43,695 nt of DNA from Herbaspirillum frisingense (GTDB lineage: Bacteria > Pseudomonadota > Gammaproteobacteria > Burkholderiales > Burkholderiaceae_D): the NCBI GenBank assembly GCA_009914615.1, contig WNDX01000016.1, positions 1-43,695 of the forward strand. The letters run 5' to 3'. Of this stretch, positions 33,271 through 41,559 are shown one piece after another. Every line of letters begins with the position of its first letter. Positions within the stretch are counted from its first letter, which is position 1. The position numbers and the translations under genes are program-made. The notes under the pieces are model-generated. The model made no database searches. It worked only from the letters and a program-made list of their open reading frames with translations, and was not told the origin of the DNA.

Positions 33271-34035
33271 CTAGGAAAGCGGCCCGCCGGGCTCGACCGC
33301 CCGCTGCAGCGGCAGCGTCTCGGGCGAATCCGGACTGACCACGGCGTAGAAGTAGCGGCCCTGGCGCCAGTACTGGGTCAGTAGCTGGCCTTCGCGCCGG
33401 TTGCCGCTGCCGAAGTTGAACAGCTCGCCGGGCGGACGCAGGTAATACACGATGGCCTGGCCCTGGCCGTTCTGATAGACCACCATCGCCGCCGGGCCCT
33501 TGTCGCTTGCCATCAGGCGCCCACCCACCGGACGGAAGCCGTAGGCGCTGAAATCAGGCAGCGGCGCCGCCTGCACGAAATGACGATCCAGCCAGTGCTG
33601 GAGGCGTCCCGGATTGTCGTCGCGCACATCGACCATCGAGGCCTGCTCGTCGGAAGCGAACATGCGATAGGCCTGGGTGGCGTCGGCCATCGGCAGGTAA
33701 GTCTTGCGCATATCCATGTCGCGCCATTGCCAGCCGCCCAGGGCGCCCAGCGATAGGGTCAGCACCAGCGACGCGGCGATACCCCAGTGGCGGCGGCTGC
33801 GCGCCTTCAGTTCACGGCGGATGCGGAAGGGGTCGAGGCGGGCCGGCGCCGGCGAGGCCGGGACGTGTTCCAGCGCCGCGCGCAGGCGCTGGGCTTCGCT
33901 CTTGAGCATCTCGACGTGGCGCGCCGCCTCGGGATGTGTCGCCAGGTGCTGTTCGACCGCGCCGCGCAGCGCCGCATCGAGCTGGCCGTCGGCGTAGGCG
34001 TGCAGGTCTTGTTCGGTAGGGAGATAACCGTTCAT
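33271..34035 (-). CDS. Anti-sigma factor, membrane-spanning
   Basis: A 254-residue single-span membrane protein. The cytosolic N terminus (about 1-85) opens with TEQDLHAYADGQLD, typical of anti-sigma factors. A membrane helix lies at about 88-107 (WGIAASLVLTLSLGALGGW), and a periplasmic domain of about 145 residues follows. It would hold the partner ECF sigma factor inactive until an envelope or redox signal. The start overlaps the sigma gene's stop by four bases, the usual coupled arrangement. No zinc-binding HxxxCxxC motif is seen. Confidence 0.85.
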   Translation of the reverse strand: MNGYLPTEQDLHAYADGQLDAALRGAVEQHLATHPEAARHVEMLKSEAQRLRAALEHVPASPAPARLDPFRIRRELKARSRRHWGIAASLVLTLSLGALGGWQWRDMDMRKTYLPMADATQAYRMFASDEQASMVDVRDDNPGRLQHWLDRHFVQAAPLPDFSAYGFRPVGGRLMASDKGPAAMVVYQNGQGQAIVYYLRPPGELFNFGSGNRREGQLLTQYWRQGRYFYAVVSPDSPETLPLQRAVEPGGPLS

Positions 34036-34550
34036 TTCATGATCCGAAGATTGGGCGCTGCGTGAGGCTGGGCGCCGTCATTGAGCTCGCGCAGGGCGCG
34101 GCGCGCGCGCGACAGGCGCGACATCACAGTGCCGATGGGGATGCCAAGGGTGTCGGCCGCTTCCTGGTAGGTCAGGCCTTCGACCGAAATGAGGAGCAGC
34201 ATGGCGCGCTGTTCCGGCTGCAGCTTGCCGAAGTCGGCCAGCGCGGCGCGGGACAAAGCCACATCTTCGGCCGAGGGCGCCAACTCCTCGTCGCGGCCGG
34301 AAAACAGCGACAGCAGCCCGGCGTAGCGCTTGGCGCGCCGTTCGCCGTCGATGAAGCGACGATACATGATCTGGAACAGCCAGGCCCGCAAATCGCCCTC
34401 GGTGCGGCGTTCGCGGCGCGACAGCGCGCGTTCCAGGCAAGCCTGGACCAGGTCGTCGGCGCTGCTTTCATGGCGCGTGAGCGACAGGGCGAAACGCCGC
34501 AGCCGCGGCAGCAGTTCGCGCAAGTCGTCGTCGGTGAAATCTTGATTCAT
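34032..34550 (-). CDS. ECF RNA polymerase sigma factor
   Basis: A 172-residue extracytoplasmic-function sigma factor. Region 2 (about 20-85) includes ADDLVQACLERALSRRERR, LRAWLFQIMYRRFIDGERR; region 4 (about 110-160) includes LPEQ-like LQPEQRAMLLLISVEGL and YQEAADTLGIPIGTVMSRL with RARRALREL. It directs RNA polymerase to a small regulon and pairs with the anti-sigma factor just downstream. A GGAAT-N16-CGTT element upstream fits an ECF promoter, so it is probably self-activated. Confidence 0.92.
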   Translation of the reverse strand: MNQDFTDDDLRELLPRLRRFALSLTRHESSADDLVQACLERALSRRERRTEGDLRAWLFQIMYRRFIDGERRAKRYAGLLSLFSGRDEELAPSAEDVALSRAALADFGKLQPEQRAMLLLISVEGLTYQEAADTLGIPIGTVMSRLSRARRALRELNDGAQPHAAPNLRIMK

Positions 34551-34602
34551 GGCAATCCGTGTCAGGCGCCGGGAGGCGCGTGGTGATGCGTTCTGCCAGT
34601 AA

Positions 34603-34627
34603 AACGAATAGGTGCGGGGTTTATTCC
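34603..34627 (-). promoter_or_regulatory. ECF-type promoter of the sigma factor gene
   Basis: On the minus strand GGAAT (34627-34623) is followed after exactly 16 bases by CGTT (34606-34603), the classic -35/-10 pair of ECF sigma factors. Transcription would begin near 34595, about 45 bases before the sigma ATG. A 6-bp hairpin (TGCGGG/CCCGCA, 34613-34631) overlaps it and is probably incidental. Confidence 0.65.
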
Positions 34628-34688
34628 CGCAACTTGCAGGATTTTATTCTTGCCCGGAAGGAAAGGGGAAAGCCGAGGGAGTAATCGC

Positions 34689-34895
34689 TCAGGCCGCCAG
34701 CCGATGACCGGTGCAGCGCCGGGCCGCGGCCAGGATCTCGAAGGCCGCGTCTTCTTCGGAATGGGCCGCCAGCGGCAGGGAGCCACGGCTGATCTCGGTA
34801 GGGCCCTTGAGGATGGCAAAGGAGCCCTTCCAGCGGCCTTCGACGTTGTCGGTCAGATACACGAGCAGGTAACCGTCGAATTCGATCTTCTTCAT
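34689..34895 (-). CDS. Small hypothetical protein, 68 residues
   Basis: A 68-residue protein that I cannot assign. It opens MKKIEFDGYLLVYLTDN, with a mid strand GSFAILKG and an acidic-to-helical end (AHSEEDAAFEILAAARR). This pattern looks like a small folded alpha/beta protein rather than a random frame. GAGAGAA sits before the ATG at proper spacing. It lies 138 bases upstream of the ECF sigma gene on the same strand; a promoter between them suggests separate transcription. Confidence 0.6.
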   Translation of the reverse strand: MKKIEFDGYLLVYLTDNVEGRWKGSFAILKGPTEISRGSLPLAAHSEEDAAFEILAAARRCTGHRLAA

Positions 34896-35030
34896 CTTGT
34901 TCTCTCGCAGCGCAGGTTGTCGTCATCCCATCAACAGCGATGGGAAGTATGCGGCGGGAGCGCAAGAAAAAATGTCGTCCGCCGCCGCAAAGCCGTGTAG
35001 GACAACGCGGCGGCCGAGCTTGCCGGAGCG

Positions 35031-35837
35031 TCAGCGCACACCGGATTCGGCCAGCAGGCCGTTGATGGCGTCGTTGACGATGAGAGATGGCAGCGAGGCG
35101 CGGTCGTTCCTGACGATGATCGTGTCTTTCTCGACATCGCCCGGCAGCGTCAGTTGCCCGATATAGGCGCAATCGGCGCTGCAGGTATAGCGCAATACTG
35201 CGTTGCCGCGGCTGGCTTCCAGGATGTACTGGCCGTTTTCGATGCCGTAATAGCGCACGCCGACCAGTTGCTCCCTGGTCGCGGCCTGCGGATCCTGATA
35301 GAAGTATTCGCCCTTGTCCACGCGGACATAGTGCGGCCAGGGCGTGGCGCCGGAAGGGGCGATGCCGGCGATCTGCGCCTGGTTCAGGGCTAGGCGCAGC
35401 GGTGTCGGGCCATCGTGCGTAGGAGCCTGCATTTTGGGCGCCACGGCGGCAAGGGCCGGCGCCGGCGGCGTGGCGACCTGTCCGGCTTTCAGCGGCAGGC
35501 GGGCGGCCTCGGCGATGGAGCTGTCGGAGAGCGTCTCCAGTTCGGCCTGGCGGCGGTGATACCAGTCCAGCAGGCAGGTGCGCTCATGGCAGTTCTGTTC
35601 GCGCCAGCGCCATTGCCGATCCGAATCGGCATTGAAAGCACGCCTGTCGGCCGCACGCTGGCGGGCCTGGCGGAAGGTCTTGCCCAACTTGTCATCCAGC
35701 GAAGACAGCTCGGCATCGCCGCAGATGGTCTTTTCGTTGGCGGAGCCGGCCTTGCCGCAGTCGAAGCTGGCGGCCAGCAGTGGAGCGGACGCGAAGATGC
35801 AGAGCGCGGCAAGGGCGACGGAGGCGGCTTTGTTCAT
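35031..35837 (-). CDS. LprI/DUF1311-type secreted protein
   Basis: A 268-residue exported protein. The signal peptide is 1-22 (VALAALCIFASAPLLAA). The mature N terminus is a DUF1311/LprI domain: SFDCGKAGSANEKTIC, then DAELSSLDDKLGKTFRQA and a second cysteine pair (CHERTC). LprI-like proteins include a mycobacterial lysozyme inhibitor, but most are uncharacterised. After a Pro/Ala linker comes a C-terminal half with TPLRLALNQAQIAG and a paired-cysteine strand region (YTCSADC) of unknown role. It probably acts in the periplasm. Confidence 0.82.
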   Translation of the reverse strand: MNKAASVALAALCIFASAPLLAASFDCGKAGSANEKTICGDAELSSLDDKLGKTFRQARQRAADRRAFNADSDRQWRWREQNCHERTCLLDWYHRRQAELETLSDSSIAEAARLPLKAGQVATPPAPALAAVAPKMQAPTHDGPTPLRLALNQAQIAGIAPSGATPWPHYVRVDKGEYFYQDPQAATREQLVGVRYYGIENGQYILEASRGNAVLRYTCSADCAYIGQLTLPGDVEKDTIIVRNDRASLPSLIVNDAINGLLAESGVR

Positions 35838-35867
35838 GGCAATCGGGAATGCGTGACGGGCGGGGAG

Positions 35868-35912
35868 TCAGAAGGAGGGGGCCGGCGAACGGGCGGGAGC
35901 GATGGCTGGCAT
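35868..35912 (-). CDS. Possible 14-residue leader peptide
   Basis: A tiny frame, M-P-A-I-A-P-A-R-S-P-A-P-S-F, with a perfect GGAGGAA ribosome-binding site five bases before its ATG. It stops 30 bases before the ATG of the LprI-like gene. Proline-rich leaders can stall ribosomes, so a regulatory upstream frame is conceivable. There is no other evidence that it is translated. Confidence 0.25.
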   Translation of the reverse strand: MPAIAPARSPAPSF

Positions 35913-36118
35913 GGTGTTCCTCCATGGATGCGGTGATGCGATGGGCGCCAGCATCGCACCGCCGCGGCGAGCGCAAAACGATAAGCAGAGAGGTCTTTTT
36001 GAAAAAATCTTTGCAGATGAAAAAGCATGTTCGGACGTCTTTACAAACGGGCGCGGCAACACCCGCCGCGTCCAAGTAAAATCGCGTTCTTACTGGAATA
36101 TCGGACGCGGCAACGGCA

Positions 36119-38518
36119 ATGCAGGACAAGGCAGAACAGCAGGAATTGCGCGAAGGCGAACGGCGCGGCTTCATCCTCAGCCGCCACTGGCGCGACACGC
36201 CCGCCGGCGTCGAGATCGAGCTGTGGCTGGCCACCGATGACGGCCCGCAATGCCTGCGCCTGCCGCCGCAGCAAGCCGTGGCCTTCATTCCGCAAGCCGA
36301 ACGCGAACGCGCGGCGCCGCTGCTGGAAGACGATGCCGGCTTCGAGCTGCGGCCGCTGGACAATCTCAAGGACTTCAGCCAGCGCCCGGTGATGGGCTGG
36401 TATTCGCGTCAGTACCGCAAGCTGCTGAAGAGGGAAAAGCAGCTGCTGGAAGCCGGCATCCCGGTGTATGAAGCCGACGTGCGGCCGCCCGAGCGCTATC
36501 TGATGGAGCGCTTCATCAACGCGCCGCTGGCGTTTTCCGGTACGCCGGATACCGACGGTGCGCTCATCGATGCCCGCATCCGGCCCATCGATGACTACCG
36601 CCCGACACTGAAGCTGGCCTCGCTGGATATCGAAACCAGTTGGCACGGCGAGCTCTATTCGATCGCCGTGGAGGGCTGCGGCCAGCGCACCGTCTATGCG
36701 CTGGGGCCGGCCAGCGGCGCGGTGGGGGCGGTGGATTTCGAGCTGCATTTCTGCGACACCCGCAAGGAACTCATCGAGGCCCTCAACGGCTGGATGGCGC
36801 GCCACGATCCGGATGCCATCATCGGCTGGAACCTGATCCAGTTCGATCTCAACGTGCTGCAGAAGCAGGCCGAGAAATACAATGCGCCGTTGCGCCTGGG
36901 ACGGGGCGGCCGCGCGCTGGAATGGCGCGAGCACGGATTCCGCGCCAATCACATGCTGGTGACGGCGCCGGGGCGCCTGGTGATCGACGGCATCGAGAGC
37001 CTGCGCTCGGCGTTCTGGAATTTCCCCTCCTTCAGCCTGGAAAACGTCGCGCAATCGCTGCTGGGCGAAGGCAAGGCGATTGCCACGCCTTACCAGCGCA
37101 TGGATGAGATCGACCGCATGTTCGCCGAAGACAAGGCGGCGCTGGCGACCTACAACCTCAAGGATTGCGAGCTGGTCACGCGCATCTTCGCCAAGACCGA
37201 GATCCTGGCCTTCCTGCTGGAACGCGCCAGCGTCACCGGACTGCAAGCCGACCGCACCGGCGGCTCGGTGGCGGCGTTCACGCATCTGTACATGCCGCTG
37301 ATGCACCGCAAGGGCTATGTCGCGCCCAACCTCGGCGACGCCGAAGCCATCGCCAGTCCGGGCGGTTTCGTGATGGATTCACGCTCGGGGCTGTACGACT
37401 CGGTGATCGTGCTGGATTACAAGAGCCTGTATCCCAGCATCATCCGCAGCTTCCTGATCGATCCGGTGGGCCTGGTGGACGGCACGCTCAACGAGCCGGA
37501 GGCCGAGACCGTGCCCGGTTTCAACGGCGCGCGCTTCTCGCGTCGCAGTCACAGCCTGCCGGCCATCATCGAGCAGATCTGGCAGGCGCGCGAGGCGGCC
37601 AAGCGCCAAGGCAACAAGCCGCTGCAGCAGGCGCTGAAGATCATCATGAACTCCTTCTACGGCGTGCTGGGCTCGACCGTCTGCCGCTTCTTCGATTCGC
37701 GGCTGGCGTCGTCGATCACCCGGCGCGGGCACGAGATCATGCACCGCACGCGGGAACTGATCGAAGAGGCCGGCTATGAGGTGATCTATGGCGACACCGA
37801 CTCCACCTTCGTCTGGCTCAAGCGCGAACACGGCGATGAAGAGGCAGGCGCGATCGGCCTCGGGCTCACGCAACGCATCAATGCCTGGTGGCGCGATCAC
37901 CTGCGGCAAACCTATGGGCTGGACAGCGCGCTGGAGCTGCAATTCGAGGTGCATTACCAGCGCTTCCTGATGCCCAGCGTGCGCGGCTCCGACCTGGGCA
38001 GCAAGAAGCGCTATGCCGGCTACGTGCGTACCGCCGGGGGCGAGGACAAGGTCACCTACAAGGGCCTGGAAACCGTGCGCACCGACTGGACCCCGCTGGC
38101 GCAGCAGTTCCAGCAAGAGTTGTATCTGCGCATCTTCAGGAAGGAGCCTTACCGCGACTACATCGCCGGCTACGTTGCCGATTTGCACGCGGGCAGGCTG
38201 GACCACCTGCTGGTGTATCGCAAGCGCCTGCGCCGCCAGCTCGATCACTACGAGAAGAACGTGCCGCCGCACGTGCGCGCCGCCCGCATGGCCGACGAGG
38301 TCAACAAGGAAGACGGCCGCCCGCTGCAATACCAGCAGGGCGGCTGGATCACCTATGTCATGACCACGGCCGGCCCCGAGCCGCTGGAAAAGCGCAGCGC
38401 CGCCATCGACTATGGGCATTACCTCGATCGCCAGTTAGCGCCGGTGGCGGATGCAATACTAGCCTTCGTCGGCGACAGCTTCGCCGCCGTCACGTCGCCG
38501 CAGCAAGAGCTGTTCTGA
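36119..38518 (+). CDS. polB: DNA polymerase II (family B)
   Basis: A 799-residue family B DNA polymerase with 3'-5' proofreading, used in damage tolerance and replication restart. The exonuclease motif ExoI is LDIET with Asp170 and Glu172; IIGWNLIQFDLNVL is ExoII. Polymerase motif A is DYKSLYPS from Asp433, motif B is KIIMNSFYGVLG, and motif C is YGDTDS at 557-562, with both catalytic Asp. Length matches E. coli Pol II (783). No LexA-type box is evident upstream. It stands alone on the plus strand, 52 bases before the broken metallo-hydrolase gene. Confidence 0.96.
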   Translation: MQDKAEQQELREGERRGFILSRHWRDTPAGVEIELWLATDDGPQCLRLPPQQAVAFIPQAERERAAPLLEDDAGFELRPLDNLKDFSQRPVMGWYSRQYRKLLKREKQLLEAGIPVYEADVRPPERYLMERFINAPLAFSGTPDTDGALIDARIRPIDDYRPTLKLASLDIETSWHGELYSIAVEGCGQRTVYALGPASGAVGAVDFELHFCDTRKELIEALNGWMARHDPDAIIGWNLIQFDLNVLQKQAEKYNAPLRLGRGGRALEWREHGFRANHMLVTAPGRLVIDGIESLRSAFWNFPSFSLENVAQSLLGEGKAIATPYQRMDEIDRMFAEDKAALATYNLKDCELVTRIFAKTEILAFLLERASVTGLQADRTGGSVAAFTHLYMPLMHRKGYVAPNLGDAEAIASPGGFVMDSRSGLYDSVIVLDYKSLYPSIIRSFLIDPVGLVDGTLNEPEAETVPGFNGARFSRRSHSLPAIIEQIWQAREAAKRQGNKPLQQALKIIMNSFYGVLGSTVCRFFDSRLASSITRRGHEIMHRTRELIEEAGYEVIYGDTDSTFVWLKREHGDEEAGAIGLGLTQRINAWWRDHLRQTYGLDSALELQFEVHYQRFLMPSVRGSDLGSKKRYAGYVRTAGGEDKVTYKGLETVRTDWTPLAQQFQQELYLRIFRKEPYRDYIAGYVADLHAGRLDHLLVYRKRLRRQLDHYEKNVPPHVRAARMADEVNKEDGRPLQYQQGGWITYVMTTAGPEPLEKRSAAIDYGHYLDRQLAPVADAILAFVGDSFAAVTSPQQELF

Positions 38519-38570
38519 GGCGGCGGAACGGCGTATGCTGGCGCCTGCGCCGGCTCATCAAGAGGTTTCC

Positions 38571-39260
38571 ATGAATACGCTTCCCATCCAGTTGTTCGAT
38601 CCCGAATCGAGCACCTTTACCTACGTCCTCGCCGCCCATGGCGAAGCGGTGCTGATCGATCCCGTGGACAAGCACTGCGAGCGCGACCTGGCCCAGCTCG
38701 ATCGCCTGGGTTTGCAACTGGCCTATGTGCTGGAAACCCACAACCACGCCGACCACGTGACCTCGGCCGGGCGCCTGCGCCAGCTGACCGGCGCCAAGGC
38801 AGCGGTGCCCAGCGGCTGCGGCATCGCGCCGGCGGAGCTGCAACTCAATCACGGCGACGTGCTGCAGTTCGGCTAGGGGGAGGAAATCCGCGTGATCCAC
38901 ACGCCCGGCCATACGGCTGGCAGCGTCTGCTACGTGTGGCGCGGCAACGTCTTCACCGGCGATACGCTGCTCATCGACGGTTGCGGCCGCACCGATTTCC
39001 AAAGCGGCAGCGCCGAAGCCCTGTACCAGAGCGTGACCGGCAGGCTGTTTGCGCTGCCGGACGACTACCGGGTGTGGCCGGCGCACGACTACAAGAGCCG
39101 GTCGGTCTCGACCATAGGCTGGGAAAAACGCAACAATAGCCGCCTGGCGGGACGCTCGCAGGAAGAATTCGTGCAATTGATGAACGGGCTGAACCTGCCG
39201 CCGCCGCGGCTGATGGAGGTGGCCGTGCCGGCCAACCGCAACCTGGGGCTGCCGCACTGA
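38571..39260 (+). pseudogene. ETHE1-type persulfide dioxygenase, interrupted by an amber codon
   Basis: A metallo-beta-lactamase-fold gene of the ETHE1 persulfide dioxygenase type, which oxidises glutathione persulfide in sulfide detoxification. The first 101 codons include the iron-binding THNHADH motif and GRLRQLTGAKAAV. Then TAG (38874-38876) interrupts after LQFG. The same frame continues without a shift into GEEIRVIHTPGHTAGS, FTGDTLLIDGCGRTDFQ, WPAHDYKSRSVST and the ETHE1-type end LPPPRLMEVAVPANRNLG. Everything downstream is well conserved, so the nonsense change looks recent. Alternatives are a sequence error, amber readthrough, or split expression from GTG 38892. The start is set by AGAGG before ATG 38571. 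Confidence 0.82.
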
Positions 39261-39289
39261 AACCGGGCGGGCAGGGCGCTGAAAACGGA

Positions 39290-39322
39290 AAGGGCTGGAT
39301 TCGCGTGAATCCAGCCCTTTTT
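39290..39322 (+). terminator. Rho-independent terminator after the persulfide dioxygenase gene
   Basis: Bases 39290-39302 pair perfectly with 39307-39319 (AAGGGCTGGATTC and its complement) around a four-base loop, followed by a T run to 39322. It lies 29 bases past the hydrolase stop on the plus strand. Confidence 0.9.
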
Positions 39323-39455
39323 CTATTTGATCTGTGTGATGCGGCGCTATTCAGTCAACGTCGGAATCATGGCGCTGACGATCATGTTCCTGCAACGCCA
39401 AGATTTTCCTGCCATTCATCACGGAAAGTTGATGAATGTCCGGCAACGTTGATGT

Positions 39456-39638
39456 TCAGCCGGCGTGCGAATCCGAATCGCGCAATTCGCGCGTCACCGG
39501 CAGGCGCTTGGTCGCGGGTTCCTTGTAAACACGGCGCCAGATGTAGTAGCCGAAGGCCAGCGAGCCCGCCACGACGTACAGCGCGTAGAAAGCCATGGCA
39601 TAAGAGCCGTAATGCATCAAGGTCTGGAAGAAGTCCAT
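39456..39638 (-). CDS. Small single-span membrane protein, 60 residues
   Basis: A 60-residue protein with one membrane helix (about 12-31, YAMAFYALYVVAGSLAFGYY) and a basic C-terminal tail (WRRVYKEPATKRL). The charge pattern suggests the tail faces the cytoplasm. I do not recognise the family. A GAGGG ribosome-binding site lies before ATG 39638, which argues that it is real. It sits alone between two terminators, preceded by a long AT-rich upstream region. Confidence 0.6.
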   Translation of the reverse strand: MDFFQTLMHYGSYAMAFYALYVVAGSLAFGYYIWRRVYKEPATKRLPVTRELRDSDSHAG

Positions 39639-39979
39639 TTTTCCCTCACAAGGATGAGCGACGTGTTTCGATGACGTCATCCTATTCCCCACACTGTTAA
39701 CCGGATATCAGGGTTTTTCTGATGTGCCGATCTGACAACATTTGGAAATATTTTCCCTCAAAAATATTTCTGCAATAAATTAATTCCCAAGCGGCAATTG
39801 TGCCTGCTTATCCGCATAATTTCCATGGAAGAATGCCGGGATGTGGCGGACTTGCACATCTTTTCGCATGTGAAGCACTGTTGCAGTGCAGGCGTTCATG
39901 CCAGGCGTGAGCCGGCCCATTGGCGCGCTGACGCCGCGCGCGTCATGACGATCGATTTATTCCTACCATCGCCGGAGAG
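39639..39979. other. AT-rich intergenic region upstream of the small membrane protein
   Basis: No gene is seen here. The stretch 39700-39800 is much more AT-rich than its surroundings and contains a near-palindrome GGAAATATTTTCC (39744-39756) and a nearby AAATATTT. These could belong to a promoter or regulator site for the small membrane protein; I could not assign a specific factor. Confidence 0.4.
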
Positions 39980-40006
39980 AAAAAGGCCGCTCCACGCGGC
40001 CTTTTT
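39980..40006 (-). terminator. Rho-independent terminator of the Bcr/CflA gene
   Basis: AAAAAGGCCGC (39980-39990) pairs with GCGGCCTTTTT (39996-40006) around a five-base loop. With T tracts on both strands it can act in both directions. It lies 28 bases past the stop of the minus-strand exporter. Confidence 0.88.
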
Positions 40007-40033
40007 CCTAGTTGCCTCTCGGCGACCGGTTGT

Positions 40034-41275
40034 TCAGTTGCTCGTTGCGGATTCCGGCGCACGTTGCAGTGCCGCCGGTTCCTTCAGGTGATGCAGCAGC
40101 TTGCCTACCATCACGATCACCGTCAGCCCGACGATGGAGAAGAAGATCGCCAGCGGCGTCAGGCTGTGGATGGAGACGAAGCCGGCCAGGCCCATCATGC
40201 CCGACGACACCAGCAGCAGCGTGAAGCCCAGGATCGCGCTGGTCAGCCCGGCAATGTGCGGGAAGATGGAATTGCCCTTGGCCATCAGCGTCGGATACAT
40301 GGCGCCGGCGCACAGGGCCATCACCAGCACTGGCGCGGTCAGTGTCCAGACCTGCAGGCCTATCGTCAGGGCCAATGCCAACATGACGAAACCGGCGGCC
40401 GTCATGATGTAGGCGCCGATGCGCAGACGTTGTTCCGCCGTCGGCAGGCTGGGGTGGTGAATGCGGTTGGAAATCCCGCCCAGGAAATACATCATGCCGA
40501 TTGCCAGCGCCAGATAACCGAAGAAGGTCGGCGGCTCATGCAGCGTGTTCTGCACCATGAACGGACCGACGATGTTGAACACCAGCAGGATGCTGTAGCA
40601 CAGGCCCTGGGCCAGGAAGCAGCTCTGGAACACCGGGCTGGCCAGCACCATGCCGGCGTTCTTGACCAGCGTCTTGGGATGTAGCCGTACCGGCTGTGCC
40701 AGTGTCTCGCGATAGCGCCACAACACTGCCCACATGCCGAAGGAATAAATCAGCAGGAACACCAGGCAGGAGCGCCAGCCGAAGGCTTCCTGCAAATGCG
40801 CGTCGATCACCGGCGCGATGATGGGCGCCAGGCCCCAGGCGATGGCCATGTAGGTAAAGGCATGCACCAGCGCCTGGCCGGAGAACGAGTCGGTGATGAT
40901 GGCCTTGGCCAGCAGGTTGGTGGCGGCGATGCCGAAGCCTTGCAGCACGCGCGCGGCGACGAAGGTTTCCAGATTGGTGGCCGCCAGCGACAGCACGCAA
41001 CCCACGGTGAACATGCCCAGACCCAGCGCCAGGATGCGCTTGCGGCCATAGGCGTCGGCCAGCGGCCCGAACAGCAACTGGCCGAAGGCGTAGGCGATCA
41101 GGTAACCGGTCACGCTGGTCTGGATGGCCTGCGGCGAGGTCTGGTAGAAGTGCGCCATGGTGGGCAGGGCGGGCACGTAGATGTCGATCGCGAGCTGGCC
41201 GGCGGAAGCGAAGGCACAGATCAGGAACAGCAGGAAACGCGGATGATTCGGGGGATGTTTGGCGAAGTGACTCAT
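40034..41275 (-). CDS. Bcr/CflA-type multidrug MFS exporter
   Basis: A 413-residue inner-membrane drug/proton antiporter with 12 expected helices. The first helix has the Bcr/CflA-type AIDIYVPALPTM; loop 2-3 is FGPLADAYGRKR; helix 4-5 contains RVLQGFGIAATN and later WGLAPIIAPVIDAHL. These exporters typically extrude bicyclomycin, sulfonamides or chloramphenicol, but the true substrate here is unknown. I chose ATG 41275 (MSHFAKHPP), with the hydrophobic part beginning at residue 14; upstream in-frame starts lack family similarity. It has its own terminator. Confidence 0.9.
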   Translation of the reverse strand: MSHFAKHPPNHPRFLLFLICAFASAGQLAIDIYVPALPTMAHFYQTSPQAIQTSVTGYLIAYAFGQLLFGPLADAYGRKRILALGLGMFTVGCVLSLAATNLETFVAARVLQGFGIAATNLLAKAIITDSFSGQALVHAFTYMAIAWGLAPIIAPVIDAHLQEAFGWRSCLVFLLIYSFGMWAVLWRYRETLAQPVRLHPKTLVKNAGMVLASPVFQSCFLAQGLCYSILLVFNIVGPFMVQNTLHEPPTFFGYLALAIGMMYFLGGISNRIHHPSLPTAEQRLRIGAYIMTAAGFVMLALALTIGLQVWTLTAPVLVMALCAGAMYPTLMAKGNSIFPHIAGLTSAILGFTLLLVSSGMMGLAGFVSIHSLTPLAIFFSIVGLTVIVMVGKLLHHLKEPAALQRAPESATSN

Positions 41276-41559
41276 GACGGGCGAAAGACTGCGGAAATAC
41301 CAAAGTCCGGTATTGTGCCGACTTGTCGGGATTTCTGCTGGCGACGGCCCGAAACGCGCGCGCATTCTTGCCCCGATATCCAGCACATCGGCGCCCGTAG
41401 CGCTTAAGCGCTTCAACCGGAACGGCACGAATGGTTGCCCAATCGGCACCAGTCATGGTGCCGCCGTCCCTATACTCCGTCCCACTTACAAAGCCACTGC
41501 GCGGCCAGCGTGGGGCCGCGCCCGCCGCAATGCGCGGTGCAACGAGACGGAGACCCTTC

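Noticed and set aside
34613-34631. Hairpin TGCGGG/CCCGCA as terminator of the 68-residue protein gene
   Set aside because: No T run follows, and the same bases form the ECF promoter spacer and -35 element, which explains them better.
36000-36118. SOS (LexA) box upstream of polB
   Set aside because: I looked for a CTGT-N8-ACAG-like site because E. coli polB is SOS-controlled, and found none.
38874-38876. TAG in the persulfide dioxygenase gene as a pyrrolysine codon
   Set aside because: Nothing in the window suggests pyrrolysine machinery, which is rare in betaproteobacteria. A nonsense mutation or sequence error is far simpler.
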